Source of the DNA: an uncultured Sterolibacteriaceae bacterium | Lineage (GTDB): Bacteria; Pseudomonadota; Gammaproteobacteria; Burkholderiales; Rhodocyclaceae | Assembly (NCBI GenBank): GCA_937888595.1 | Contig: CALARK010000021.1 | Location: 62,001 to 126,000, forward strand | DNA: 64,000 nucleotides | Reading direction: 5' to 3' | Shown here: positions 42,666-50,731 of the stretch, piece by piece | How positions within the stretch are numbered: position 1 is the first letter of the stretch | Layout: each line of letters starts with the position of its first letter | The notes under the pieces: generated by a model | What the model was told of the DNA's origin: nothing | Seen by the model: the letters and a program-made list of their open reading frames with translations, nothing else | The model's database searches: none | Translations under genes and position numbers: made by a program

Positions 42666-44576
42666 ATGAAGAAAGGAAGATGGTTGTTGCCGCTCGGGCT
42701 GCTCGGGGTCATTCCGGCGGCAGGACTTGCACAAGCGCAGGACGCGAAGCTGCAGGAGGTATTCGTCACCGCCGCGCGCAGCGAACAGGCGCTCGAAACC
42801 GTGAATGCCTCGATCGAGGTGATAGGTGCAGAGAAAATCCGCACCTTTGCCGGTCGGTCTCTTTCCGAAGTACTGCAGCATGCAACCGGGGTGCAGATCA
42901 AGGATACTGGCAGCAGTAGTACTTTTGCGATGCGCGGGCAGGATTCAGACAAGACACTGATCCTTGTCGACGGGCTGCGGCGTACCGAGAAATATGCCGG
43001 CGCCAACCTGAACAACATCCAGCTCGAGGATGTGGAACGCATCGAGATCGTGCGCGGTCCGATGTCGGCTCTGTATGGCTCCGACGCCCTTGGCGGTGTG
43101 ATCAACATCATCACCCGCGGCCCTCGCAAGGGCAGCGAGGCGGGTGTGCGCTTCATGACGGGGCGAACAGGAGATAGCCAGCGCGAAACCGCGATTGTTG
43201 GTGGCTACGGCAATTGGAGTGATGGCCAGACCGGCCACCGTATCTCCTTTGAATCGAAGCGGCGCGATCCCTACCGGCTGCCGAGCACCGATCCGCGCCT
43301 GACCGACCTGAACCGCGAGCGCCGCGACTTCCTCTCGTATCGCGGCGATGCGAAAACTGCAGCGGGGCGCTTCGACTGGGGCCTCGAGTTCGCCCGCCAA
43401 GATGATGACGGGATCGGACTGAGCCGCACCGGGACAACCTACACGAAGATCGAGAACGAGGCCCGCGATTTCGTGACAGGCGGCTACCGCGGGCGCGTAG
43501 GCGATGGCGAACTTTCCGTGCGTCTCGGTTACGGCCAGTCGGACGCCCGGGTGAATCGCGGAACCGCACAGGACGAGCTGACCTTGCTCAAGCAGACTCA
43601 ACTCGAAGGTCAGTATGCATTCGAACCGGCACGCAGCCACTTCACCGTCGTTGGCTATGCCTATCGCCAAGATGATGCGGACATCAGCACGAATACCCAT
43701 CGGGTGACGCGCGACGTCAATGCCCTGTTCGCCCAGGACATCTGGACCCTCCGGCCGGATGTCGATATGACGCTGGGTGTTCGTTACGACGACTACAGCG
43801 ATTTCGGCAACAAGACCACGCCGCGCGTTGCCATCGCCTGGCGACCCGATCGCTGGACCCTGCGCGCTGGATTGAGTAAAGGCTTCAAGGCTCCTTCACT
43901 ACTGAACCTCTACATGACATCGATCATCCGAGGTCGTTACGATCTACGCGGCAACCCGAACCTGCAACCCGAAGAATCGACGAGCGGCGAACTCGCCGCC
44001 GCCTACCGCTTCAATCGCGGCCAAGTCGAGGTAGTCGCACACCGCTCCAATGTCACCAACCTCATCGCCAGCGTTCCGACAGGCATCACCTATCCTGGGC
44101 CATGTACGGGCGGCACATGTACCGTGCAAGAGTATCGCAACATCAACAAGGCGGTCATCAAGGGAGTCGAGTTCTCAGGCAACTATCGACTAACCGAATC
44201 CTGGACTCTGGGTGGTTCGCTGGAGTATCTCGATGCCATGAATGCCATCACGGACACGCGCCTGACTGACCGACCGACCTGGGCCGCCAAGTTGGCCCTG
44301 CAATGGCGTCATGGGCCTTGGCAGACCGACTTGCGGCTACGTCATGTGCGTGACTGGTACGCCGCCGATCCCACCATTCTTAATGGCACACCGTTTAACA
44401 CTGACTACACCGTGGTATCCATGCGCATCGCTTATGCTTTTGATCTCAAGACCGAGCTGTTCGGCGGGATCGACAACCTGGGCAATCGGTTGATGCCAGC
44501 CAACCAGGCTTTCCGGGGGACGCCAGACGATCCGGGCGCCCGATTCATTTACGCAGGCATAAATGCCCACTTTTGA
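42666..44576 (+). CDS. TonB-dependent outer-membrane receptor
   Basis: 636 residues. Signal peptide ending AGLAQA; TonB-box-like LQEVFVTAARSEQ; plug domain with SLSEVLQHATGVQIK, ILVDGLRR and IVRGPMSALYGSDALGGVIN; then a 22-strand-type barrel ending in Phe. It resembles the FepA/CirA siderophore branch and BtuB. A CTGGTCTV loop Cys pair lies near residues 480-487. The ligand is unknown; the DUF4198-like and NapH-like neighbours point to a metal complex. Confidence 0.92.
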   Translation: MKKGRWLLPLGLLGVIPAAGLAQAQDAKLQEVFVTAARSEQALETVNASIEVIGAEKIRTFAGRSLSEVLQHATGVQIKDTGSSSTFAMRGQDSDKTLILVDGLRRTEKYAGANLNNIQLEDVERIEIVRGPMSALYGSDALGGVINIITRGPRKGSEAGVRFMTGRTGDSQRETAIVGGYGNWSDGQTGHRISFESKRRDPYRLPSTDPRLTDLNRERRDFLSYRGDAKTAAGRFDWGLEFARQDDDGIGLSRTGTTYTKIENEARDFVTGGYRGRVGDGELSVRLGYGQSDARVNRGTAQDELTLLKQTQLEGQYAFEPARSHFTVVGYAYRQDDADISTNTHRVTRDVNALFAQDIWTLRPDVDMTLGVRYDDYSDFGNKTTPRVAIAWRPDRWTLRAGLSKGFKAPSLLNLYMTSIIRGRYDLRGNPNLQPEESTSGELAAAYRFNRGQVEVVAHRSNVTNLIASVPTGITYPGPCTGGTCTVQEYRNINKAVIKGVEFSGNYRLTESWTLGGSLEYLDAMNAITDTRLTDRPTWAAKLALQWRHGPWQTDLRLRHVRDWYAADPTILNGTPFNTDYTVVSMRIAYAFDLKTELFGGIDNLGNRLMPANQAFRGTPDDPGARFIYAGINAHF

Positions 44577-44587
44577 AGCAATGACCG

Positions 44588-45265
44588 ATGCTTGAGGATC
44601 TCGCCGCCGGGCAGGTGACGCTGGCGACCATCTGGCTGCTCGGCGTGTCGATGGGCCTGACGGCCTGCACCGTTACCTGCCTGCCTTTCATGGGCACCTG
44701 GGCGCTCGGCCGCGACGGCGGCCAGCGCGAGGCCTTCCTGCATACGGGCGTTTTTCTCGCTGGCCGCGTGACGACCTATACCGTGCTGGCGATGCTCGCC
44801 GGTGCGGCAGGCAGCAGTCTCGCTCAGACGCTCGGCGGCGCCTGGGGCAATGCCTTGATTGGCGGGGCCAGCATCGTGGCCGGACTGTGGCTGCTGGTCC
44901 GGCCTGCGGGCCGTTCCTGCGCCGTCCCGCCGGCACCGACTTTTCAGCCCGTCCACTTTCATCGCAAGAAAACTGACGGTCTGCCGCCCTTGTTTCTCGG
45001 CGCGACGCTGTCTCTCACGCCCTGCACGCCGCTCGCCTCGCTGCTGGCGCTGGCCGCACAGACGAACAATGCGGCACAAGGAGCGGCCTACGGCTTGGCC
45101 TTTGGCCTCGGTGCAGCGATGACGCCGCTGCTGGTCCTCGTCCCGCTCGCCGGCAGCCTCGGTGAAGCACTGCGCGATGGCCGCGCCTGGCTGTCGCGCT
45201 GGCTGGTCTGGGGGGCGGCGGCAGTGCTGATCGCGCTGGGCCTGCGCCGCTTGCTGCTGATCTGA
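44588..45265 (+). CDS. DsbD/SafE-like membrane transport protein
   Basis: 225 residues, about six membrane helices in two halves. Each half has a conserved Cys-rich start: LTACTVTCLPFMGTWALG and LSLTPCTPLASLLAL, the pattern of the CcdA/DsbD and SafE families. Members move electrons or metal ions across the inner membrane. It follows the TonB receptor by 11 bases, so it probably completes that uptake locus. A repeat copy encodes AVPPAPTFQ in the cytoplasmic loop between the halves. Confidence 0.75.
   Translation: MLEDLAAGQVTLATIWLLGVSMGLTACTVTCLPFMGTWALGRDGGQREAFLHTGVFLAGRVTTYTVLAMLAGAAGSSLAQTLGGAWGNALIGGASIVAGLWLLVRPAGRSCAVPPAPTFQPVHFHRKKTDGLPPLFLGATLSLTPCTPLASLLALAAQTNNAAQGAAYGLAFGLGAAMTPLLVLVPLAGSLGEALRDGRAWLSRWLVWGAAAVLIALGLRRLLLI
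44921..44943 (-). repeat. 23-bp dispersed element, copy 13 (inside DsbD/SafE-like gene)
   Basis: 22 of 23 positions (T for C at 9). Antisense to the gene, read as AVPPAPTF in the central hydrophilic loop. Identical over 23 bases to the copy in tonB. Confidence 0.85.
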
Positions 45266-45415
45266 ACACCGTCTTGCAAGCACCGATTTTCCAGCGGGAT
45301 GGAACACTATCCTGCAGGCAGGAGCGGCCGCGTCAGTTTGACGCGCGACATTATGCCCAATTCAGTTCCGGCACCGATGTCTTTACCATGCGCCAACCTA
45401 TCGGAGAGATGTTCC

Positions 45416-46027
45416 ATGAAAACAAGACAAATATTCACGGCATTCCTATGCATCGCAAGCCTGGGCTGCATGCCGGCAACCGCCGGAGCCACCGACCAGT
45501 CGGCAGATGCTGATGCCGATCTGCGCAAGGCGGCGATGCTCCACCGCGGTGGCGAAACCCCTCGGGCCATCGCCATCTGGGAAGCCTGGGCCGGACGGGG
45601 CAACGTCGATGCCGCCTACAACCTCGCCGTCATCCACCAGCATGCGGACGGCGTCGCCTACGATGCATCGATCGCGTTGCGCTGGTACCGCGTCGCAGCC
45701 GAACGGGGCGACAAGGTATCGCAGTTCCAGCTCGGCCTGATGTATCTGAACGGTGAAGGCGTCCCGGCCGACGAGGCGCAGGCCCATGCCTGGTTCGTCC
45801 GCAACCGGCACGAACATGCCCATCATCATCACAGCCCACAACTACAGCAGTGGCAGCGCCAGGCCCGCGCACTCATCGAGGAACGCGACCGCCGCGAGGC
45901 CTTTGCTGCCGCACGCCGGGATGGCGACATGGTTCTCGCCGAACTCCGACGCCGCGCCGGCCTGCCGGCGGAGCCGCAGCCCGATCCCGTTCGGCTGGCA
46001 TCCGCCGCAACCGCCGGCGGACATTGA
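45416..46027 (+). CDS. exported Sel1-repeat protein
   Basis: 203 residues from the ATG giving MKTRQIFTAFLCIASLGC. The signal is either a lipoprotein type (SLGC) or cleaved after ATAGA. Two Sel1-like repeats are visible: DAAYNLAVIHQHADGVAYD and SQFQLGLMYLNGEGVPAD. A His-rich HEHAHHHH stretch follows and a charged helical tail ends the protein. Such proteins act as periplasmic scaffolds. It stands between the SafE-like gene and the convergent sensor kinase. About 150 bases upstream show nothing clear. Confidence 0.75.
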   Translation: MKTRQIFTAFLCIASLGCMPATAGATDQSADADADLRKAAMLHRGGETPRAIAIWEAWAGRGNVDAAYNLAVIHQHADGVAYDASIALRWYRVAAERGDKVSQFQLGLMYLNGEGVPADEAQAHAWFVRNRHEHAHHHHSPQLQQWQRQARALIEERDRREAFAAARRDGDMVLAELRRRAGLPAEPQPDPVRLASAATAGGH

Positions 46028-46029
46028 CC

Positions 46030-46052
46030 GCCATCCTGCCGGCGCCGACTTT
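46030..46052 (-). repeat. 23-bp dispersed element, copy 14 (abuts sensor-kinase stop)
   Basis: 22 of 23 positions (T for C at position 20). On the minus strand it starts immediately after the TAA of the sensor kinase. Confidence 0.88.
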
Positions 46053-47351
46053 TTAGCTGGACGTTTGCGGCAGGACAATCCACGCGGCGAGGCCGCCGCC
46101 CTCCCTGGGCTCCAGCGACACCTGCCAGCCGTTGGCGCGTGCCAGTTCGCGCACGATCGCCAGGCCGAGGCCGGCACCGCCGGTCTGGGGACTGCGCGAG
46201 GCGTCGAGCCGCTGGAAGGGTTCGAACATGGCGGCGATGCGTTCGGCCGGAATCCCCGGACCGCGATCAAGGACGCCGATCCGACACCCGGCCGGACCCG
46301 GATCGCAGACCAGATCGATCGGCCCCTCCGGCGCGTAGCGCAGGGCGTTCTGCAGCAGATTGCCGAGCGCACGGCGCGCGGCGCGCGGTGGCAGCGTCCG
46401 GCGGCACGAGGGTGACTGCAGGCGGATACGGTCCGACTCGGCGGCGAGGGACTCCAGCATGTGCGCCAGATCGGTGTCGACGGGCGGTTCGTGCTCCAGT
46501 CCGCGCGCCAGGTCGAGCAGGGTCGCGATCAGTCCGTTCATCTCGTCGATGTCGTTCTCCAGTCGGGCGATCAGTGCCGGCGTCGGATCGGCCTTCAATA
46601 GCTCCAGCGCCAGGCGCATGCGGGCGAGCGGCGTCCGCAGGTCGTGCGAAACGCCAGCCAGCAGCGTCGTCCGCGCGGTCAGCAGTGCCTGCACCTGCTG
46701 CGCCATGGCATTGAAACGCCGCGCCAGCGATGCCAGTTCGCGCGGCCCGGTTTCGGGCAGCAGCGCCGGACGAGCCCCCTGGCCGACCGCCGCTGCGGCC
46801 TCGTCGAGGCGCGCCAGCGGCGACGTGATGCGCCGTGCCAGCCCGTAGGCAGCCGCCAGCGCCAGTACGAGCCCGCCCGCCAGTATCGCCAGCACGGCCG
46901 TGCCGGGCCGGGCCGCGATGCGCGATTCCGCGAGGCCGACCGCCAGCCGTCCTGTGCCCGCCTGCAGGCTGGCCCAGTACCAGTGCGTTTCGCCGACCCG
47001 TTCGCGCACGAGGTGCCTGACCTCGCCGGTCCGGCGGGCCAGCGCGTCTTCCAGCAGGTAGAAATAGGGCGGATGCCATTCGTCACGTCCGGGGGCGGGA
47101 GGTTCGGCGCGCAGCGCCAACTGGTGGCTGTCGAATAGCTCGTATTCGAAGTCGGGGCGTGTCGCCGGCGGCAGTTCGGCCCAGGTCTGCGCGGCCAGGA
47201 TCATCAACCCCGCCAGGTCGTCAGCGGAACGCCGCGCCAGCGGCAGCATCATGAAATACGCCAGCGCGGCGGCCACGAGCAATTCGATGATCAGGAAAAC
47301 GAGGGCGAGCAGGCGCGCGTTCTGTCGCGCCAGGCTGGGCAGCGCACTCAT
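46053..47351 (-). CDS. two-component sensor histidine kinase
   Basis: 432 residues. Two membrane helices (about 12-35 and 150-172) flank a periplasmic sensor region of about 115 residues. A HAMP linker is followed by HisKA with the phospho-His in GVSHDLRTPLARMRL, and a HATPase domain with NLLQNALRYAPEG, LDRGPGIPAE and GGAGLGLAIV. EnvZ/QseC-like architecture. It overlaps the response regulator by four bases (ATGA). The signal is unknown. Confidence 0.93.
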   Translation of the reverse strand: MSALPSLARQNARLLALVFLIIELLVAAALAYFMMLPLARRSADDLAGLMILAAQTWAELPPATRPDFEYELFDSHQLALRAEPPAPGRDEWHPPYFYLLEDALARRTGEVRHLVRERVGETHWYWASLQAGTGRLAVGLAESRIAARPGTAVLAILAGGLVLALAAAYGLARRITSPLARLDEAAAAVGQGARPALLPETGPRELASLARRFNAMAQQVQALLTARTTLLAGVSHDLRTPLARMRLALELLKADPTPALIARLENDIDEMNGLIATLLDLARGLEHEPPVDTDLAHMLESLAAESDRIRLQSPSCRRTLPPRAARRALGNLLQNALRYAPEGPIDLVCDPGPAGCRIGVLDRGPGIPAERIAAMFEPFQRLDASRSPQTGGAGLGLAIVRELARANGWQVSLEPREGGGLAAWIVLPQTSS

Positions 47352-48079
47352 CCCGAGGCGCTGCCGCGCGGATTGAAGAGGTAGCCCTCGCCGCGGACGG
47401 TGCGGATGTACGCCGGCGCGGCCGGATCGGCCTCGATCTTGCGGCGCAGGCGGGCAACGCGGATGTCGATGCTGCGATCGAACGGGTCGCGCTCGTAACC
47501 CTTGAGCAGGTCGACCAGGGTATCCCGAGACAGGACGCGGTTGGGGCGCGCGACGAGGGCCGCGAGCAGGTCGTATTCGGCGCCGGTGAGCGGAACTTCG
47601 GCGCCCTCCCGCAGGAGCCGGCGTCCGTCCGGATCGAGGACGAACGGGCCGAAACGGGATGCTGGCCGTGCCACCCCAGCCCCTGCCGCAGCGGCAGACG
47701 GCTGGCCGCGCCGCAGCAGCGCGCGCAGCCGGGCCAGGAGTTCGCGCGGGCCGAAGGGCTTGGCGAGATAGTCGTCGGCGCCGACTTCGAGGCCGATCAC
47801 CCGGTCCATTTCCTCTCCGCGTGCCGACAGCATCAGGATCGGCACGCTCGACTGCGCGCGGATGAAGCGCGTCAGCGCGAGGCCGTCCTCGCCCGGCAGC
47901 ATCAGGTCGAGCACGAAGGCGTCCGGCATGCCGTCAGCCAGGGCGGCGCGCATGGCTGCACCATCCATCGCCGTCGTGACAGCGAATCCATTCTTCGCCA
48001 AGTAATCGGCCAACAGATCCCGCAGGGCGGGATCGTCATCGACAACGAGGATGCGCGGCGCGGCTGAAGACGGATGCAT
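47348..48079 (-). CDS. OmpR-family response regulator
   Basis: 243 residues. Receiver domain with VVDDDPALRDLL, phospho-Asp in VLDLMLPGEDG, LSARGEEMD and GADDYLAKPFGPRE; then a winged-helix DNA-binding domain (LTGAEYDLLAALVARPNRVL, and VRGEGYLF near the end). First gene of the two-gene unit. Divergent from the small exported protein gene at 48215, with tandem repeats between that may be its binding site. Confidence 0.94.
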   Translation of the reverse strand: MHPSSAAPRILVVDDDPALRDLLADYLAKNGFAVTTAMDGAAMRAALADGMPDAFVLDLMLPGEDGLALTRFIRAQSSVPILMLSARGEEMDRVIGLEVGADDYLAKPFGPRELLARLRALLRRGQPSAAAAGAGVARPASRFGPFVLDPDGRRLLREGAEVPLTGAEYDLLAALVARPNRVLSRDTLVDLLKGYERDPFDRSIDIRVARLRRKIEADPAAPAYIRTVRGEGYLFNPRGSASG

Positions 48080-48129
48080 GCCACCAGTGTAGCGCTCGCC
48101 CCCCGGCGCATGACGTCAAGATACGTGCT

Positions 48130-48149
48130 GAAACAATCGGAAACAGTCG
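48130..48149 (+). promoter_or_regulatory. tandem direct repeat, candidate response-regulator box
   Basis: GAAACAATCG directly followed by GAAACAGTCG: two half-sites in tandem with a ten-base period, as OmpR-family dimers bind. It lies in the 135-base divergent region between the response regulator and the small exported protein, so it may control both. Confidence 0.55.
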
Positions 48150-48214
48150 GATGCGACACGGATATGGCACCGTTACGCATGCCACGGATGATGGCGTCAC
48201 CGAAAGCGAACACC

Positions 48215-48592
48215 ATGAAACCCGTCCATTTCCTTCTTCCGCTCAGCTGGATGTGCCTCCTGCCGGTACAGGCGCAAACCGCGCCTGATGCCGGGGGCCC
48301 GGTAGCCCGGCCCCTGAACCTGTCCCTGCCGCGCGATTTGACGCGGTCGCCGACGGTGACTTTCGGTGCCGATGCATCCCGGGATCCCGTGGCGAACAAC
48401 CTGCAGGCCGCACAGGTCGCGGGCGGACCGGGCCGCATGCCCTACGGCAGTGGTTACGAAGCCCGGCGGCGCGGTACGGCGACTCCGGAGGACGGCACCG
48501 CCATGCGCGGCGCGGCTTCGGGCGGCCATTCCGGCGGCCTGCGGGGCAGCAGCGGAGGCGGCGGTCGGGCCGGCATGGGGCGCGGGCGGTAA
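48215..48592 (+). CDS. small exported protein, Gly/Arg-rich C-terminus
   Basis: 125 residues, not recognised. Signal peptide KPVHFLLPLSWMCLLPVQAQ, then a Pro/Arg-containing region and a Gly/Ser/Arg-rich disordered tail ending GMGRGR. The ATG giving MKPVHF fits the signal; the longer frame begins inside the regulatory region. Divergent from the two-component system and followed after 30 bases by a second small exported protein, so the pair is a likely target of that system. Confidence 0.6.
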   Translation: MKPVHFLLPLSWMCLLPVQAQTAPDAGGPVARPLNLSLPRDLTRSPTVTFGADASRDPVANNLQAAQVAGGPGRMPYGSGYEARRRGTATPEDGTAMRGAASGGHSGGLRGSSGGGGRAGMGRGR

Positions 48593-48622
48593 ACACATTC
48601 AACGACAACCAAGGAGCACAGC

Positions 48623-48943
48623 ATGAAAACTTCACACATCATCGCACTGGTCATGATTTCCACTACTGTCGCCACGGCCGCTTATGCACGTGGTGGCGGG
48701 GGTGGCGGCGGCGGGGGTGGCGGCATGGGTGGTGGTCAGGGTCGCATGATGGGCCAGTCGTCGCAGATGCAAAGCCAGCAGCAGAACCAGACCCGCAACC
48801 AGTATGGCCAGGGCAGCGGCCAAGGCACCCAGACGCGCAGTCAGGTGCGCGACCCGTCTGCCAACCCGTCCGGCACGCCGCTGCAAACCCGCCAGCGCAG
48901 TCAGACGCAAACACCCGCGACCGACATCGCCCCGACCAACTGA
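48623..48943 (+). CDS. small exported Gly- and Gln-rich protein
   Basis: 106 residues. Signal peptide ending in AYA, an uninterrupted poly-Gly run (about residues 24-34) followed by GMGGGQGRMM, then a Gln/Asn/Thr-rich disordered tail. It has an AAGGAG ribosome site. No family recognised; composition suggests a surface or periplasmic matrix-type protein. It shares an operon with the preceding small protein and ends at a strong terminator. Confidence 0.62.
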   Translation: MKTSHIIALVMISTTVATAAYARGGGGGGGGGGGMGGGQGRMMGQSSQMQSQQQNQTRNQYGQGSGQGTQTRSQVRDPSANPSGTPLQTRQRSQTQTPATDIAPTN

Positions 48944-48951
48944 ACCTGAAT

Positions 48952-48980
48952 GCGAACGCCGGTGAACGACCGGCGTTCGC
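48952..48980. terminator. hairpin terminator between convergent genes
   Basis: A perfect 12-base-pair stem, GCGAACGCCGGT with ACCGGCGTTCGC around a five-base loop. It lies between the convergent small exported protein and the membrane protein at 48983. There is no strong U-tract on either side, so efficiency is uncertain. Confidence 0.7.
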
Positions 48981-48982
48981 TG

Positions 48983-49507
48983 CTAGCCCGCGAACTTGAC
49001 CAGGTAGGGCCAGAGCAGCTTCAGCGTCAGTGCGAATGCGATCAGGTAGAGCATGCTCTTGCTGAGCAGCAGGCCGAAGATCAGGCTGCCGAACTTGGCG
49101 AGCGGTCCGCGTACCTCGGGCGCCGAACGCTCGCGGACAGCGCGGTACTCCTCGTTGCGCTGGCGGATCACCGTATCGCGGGAGACGAGCGGATTGTCCA
49201 TCTCGTCGTTCTCGAGTCGCTTCTGGTCGCCGGCATCGATGACGCGGTAGGCATCCTTGAGCGACATCGGCTGTTTGCCGATCAGGTCGATGGCGCGGAT
49301 GATCTTGTTGGTCTGGGCAAGGAACAGCAACTCTGCGGCCGCCGCGACGGGCAAGCCTTGGCGCTGGCCGTCGCGCGAATCCATGATCAGGCGACTGATG
49401 AACACGTCCAGTTCGGGACTGCCCCACATCAGGCAGACCTTCTGCTTCAAATGCCCGAGCGATTCGAGCGCTGCGTGTGCATCGTTGCTTGCTTGTTCTT
49501 TGCCCAT
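48983..49507 (-). CDS. conserved hypothetical membrane protein
   Basis: 174 residues, no recognised domain. The N-terminal part is soluble and charged (WGSPELDVFISRLIMDSRDG), the middle is helical, and the C-terminus has a hydrophobic hairpin (about 135-172: FGSLIFGLLL, MLYLIAFALTLKLLW). It may be a tail-anchored cytoplasmic protein. It is 81 bases downstream of pilU on the same strand; a link to twitching motility is only positional. Confidence 0.6.
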   Translation of the reverse strand: MGKEQASNDAHAALESLGHLKQKVCLMWGSPELDVFISRLIMDSRDGQRQGLPVAAAAELLFLAQTNKIIRAIDLIGKQPMSLKDAYRVIDAGDQKRLENDEMDNPLVSRDTVIRQRNEEYRAVRERSAPEVRGPLAKFGSLIFGLLLSKSMLYLIAFALTLKLLWPYLVKFAG

Positions 49508-49588
49508 GCTGCGATTGGCTACCGGCGCCGCACTGATAACCGCCGGCGGACGACCATCAAAATAAGGCGGTATTCGTATAAGCCCGGA

Positions 49589-50725
49589 TTATACGATGTC
49601 GAGGTTCTGGATACCGCCGTGCAGATCCTTCTCGGCCGTTTCCTTGCCGTGCAGCTTGATCATCAGGCGCACCTCGTTCATCGAGTCGGCGAAGCGCAGG
49701 GCATCCTCGTAGCTGATGTGCCCGTTCTCGTAGAGGTCGAACAGCGCCTGGTCGAAAGTCTGCATGCCCAGTTCGCGCGACTTCTTCATGATCTCCTTGA
49801 TCTCGTGCACCTCGCCCTTCTCGATCAGGTCCGAAATCAGCGGCGAATTGAGCAGGATCTCGATGGCGGCGGCGCGGCCCTTGCCTTCCTTGCGCGGGAT
49901 CAGGCGTTGCGAGACGACGGCCTTGAGGTTGAGCGACAGGTCCATCAGCAGCTGCGGGCGCCGCTCTTCCGGGAAGAAGTTGATGATGCGGTCCATCGCC
50001 TGGTTGGAGTTGTTGGCGTGCAGTGTGCCCATGGCGAGGTGGCCGGTCTCGGCGAAGGCGATGGCGTGCTCCATCGTCTCCTTGTCGCGGATCTCGCCGA
50101 TCAGGATGACGTCCGGCGCCTGGCGCAGCGTGTTCTTCAGCGCCGCCTCCCAGGAGTCGGTGTCGACGCCGACTTCGCGCTGCGTAATGATGCAGTTGCG
50201 GTGGTCATGCACGTACTCGACCGGATCCTCGATCGTGATGATGTGGCCGTAGCTGTTCTCGTTGCGGTAGCCGATCATCGCGGCGAGCGAGGTCGACTTG
50301 CCCGAGCCCGTGCCGCCGACGAACAGCACCAGACCGCGCTTGGTCATCGCCACGTCCTTCAGCACCGGCGGCAGGCCAAGGTCATCGAACTTCGGGATCT
50401 GCGTGTTGATCGTCCGCATCACCAAGCCCGACCGTCCCTGCTGGACGAAGGCATTGACGCGGAAGCGGCCGATGCCGGCCGGACTGATCGCGAAGTTGCA
50501 TTCCTTGGTCGCCTCGAACTCGGCCGCCTGCCGGTCGTTCATCACGGCGCGGCACAGCTCGATGGTGTGCTGCGGCGTGAGCGCCTGCGCCGTCACCGGC
50601 GTCATCTTGCCGTCGACCTTGATGGCCGGCGGGAAGCCGGCGGTGATGAACAGGTCGGAACCCTTCTTCTGCACCATCATCGCCAGCAGCTGGTGCATGA
50701 ACTTGAGTGCTTCGTCTCTTTCCAT
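49589..50725 (-). CDS. pilU: type IV pilus retraction ATPase PilU
   Basis: 378 residues. Walker A FVGGTGSGKSTSLAAM, Asp box, Walker B VILIGEIRDKETME, His box HLAMGTLHANNSNQAMDRI. Length and C-terminal extension beyond residue 345 match PilU rather than PilT. It assists PilT in pilus retraction at the cytoplasmic base. Six bases after pilT, same operon. Confidence 0.95.
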   Translation of the reverse strand: MERDEALKFMHQLLAMMVQKKGSDLFITAGFPPAIKVDGKMTPVTAQALTPQHTIELCRAVMNDRQAAEFEATKECNFAISPAGIGRFRVNAFVQQGRSGLVMRTINTQIPKFDDLGLPPVLKDVAMTKRGLVLFVGGTGSGKSTSLAAMIGYRNENSYGHIITIEDPVEYVHDHRNCIITQREVGVDTDSWEAALKNTLRQAPDVILIGEIRDKETMEHAIAFAETGHLAMGTLHANNSNQAMDRIINFFPEERRPQLLMDLSLNLKAVVSQRLIPRKEGKGRAAAIEILLNSPLISDLIEKGEVHEIKEIMKKSRELGMQTFDQALFDLYENGHISYEDALRFADSMNEVRLMIKLHGKETAEKDLHGGIQNLDIV

Positions 50726-50731
50726 GATCGA

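Noticed and set aside
47770..47795. Apparent repeat match GTCGGCGCCGACTTC in the response regulator
   Set aside because: It encodes the conserved EVGADDYLAKPF receiver motif and matches only the central palindrome, not the ends of the element.
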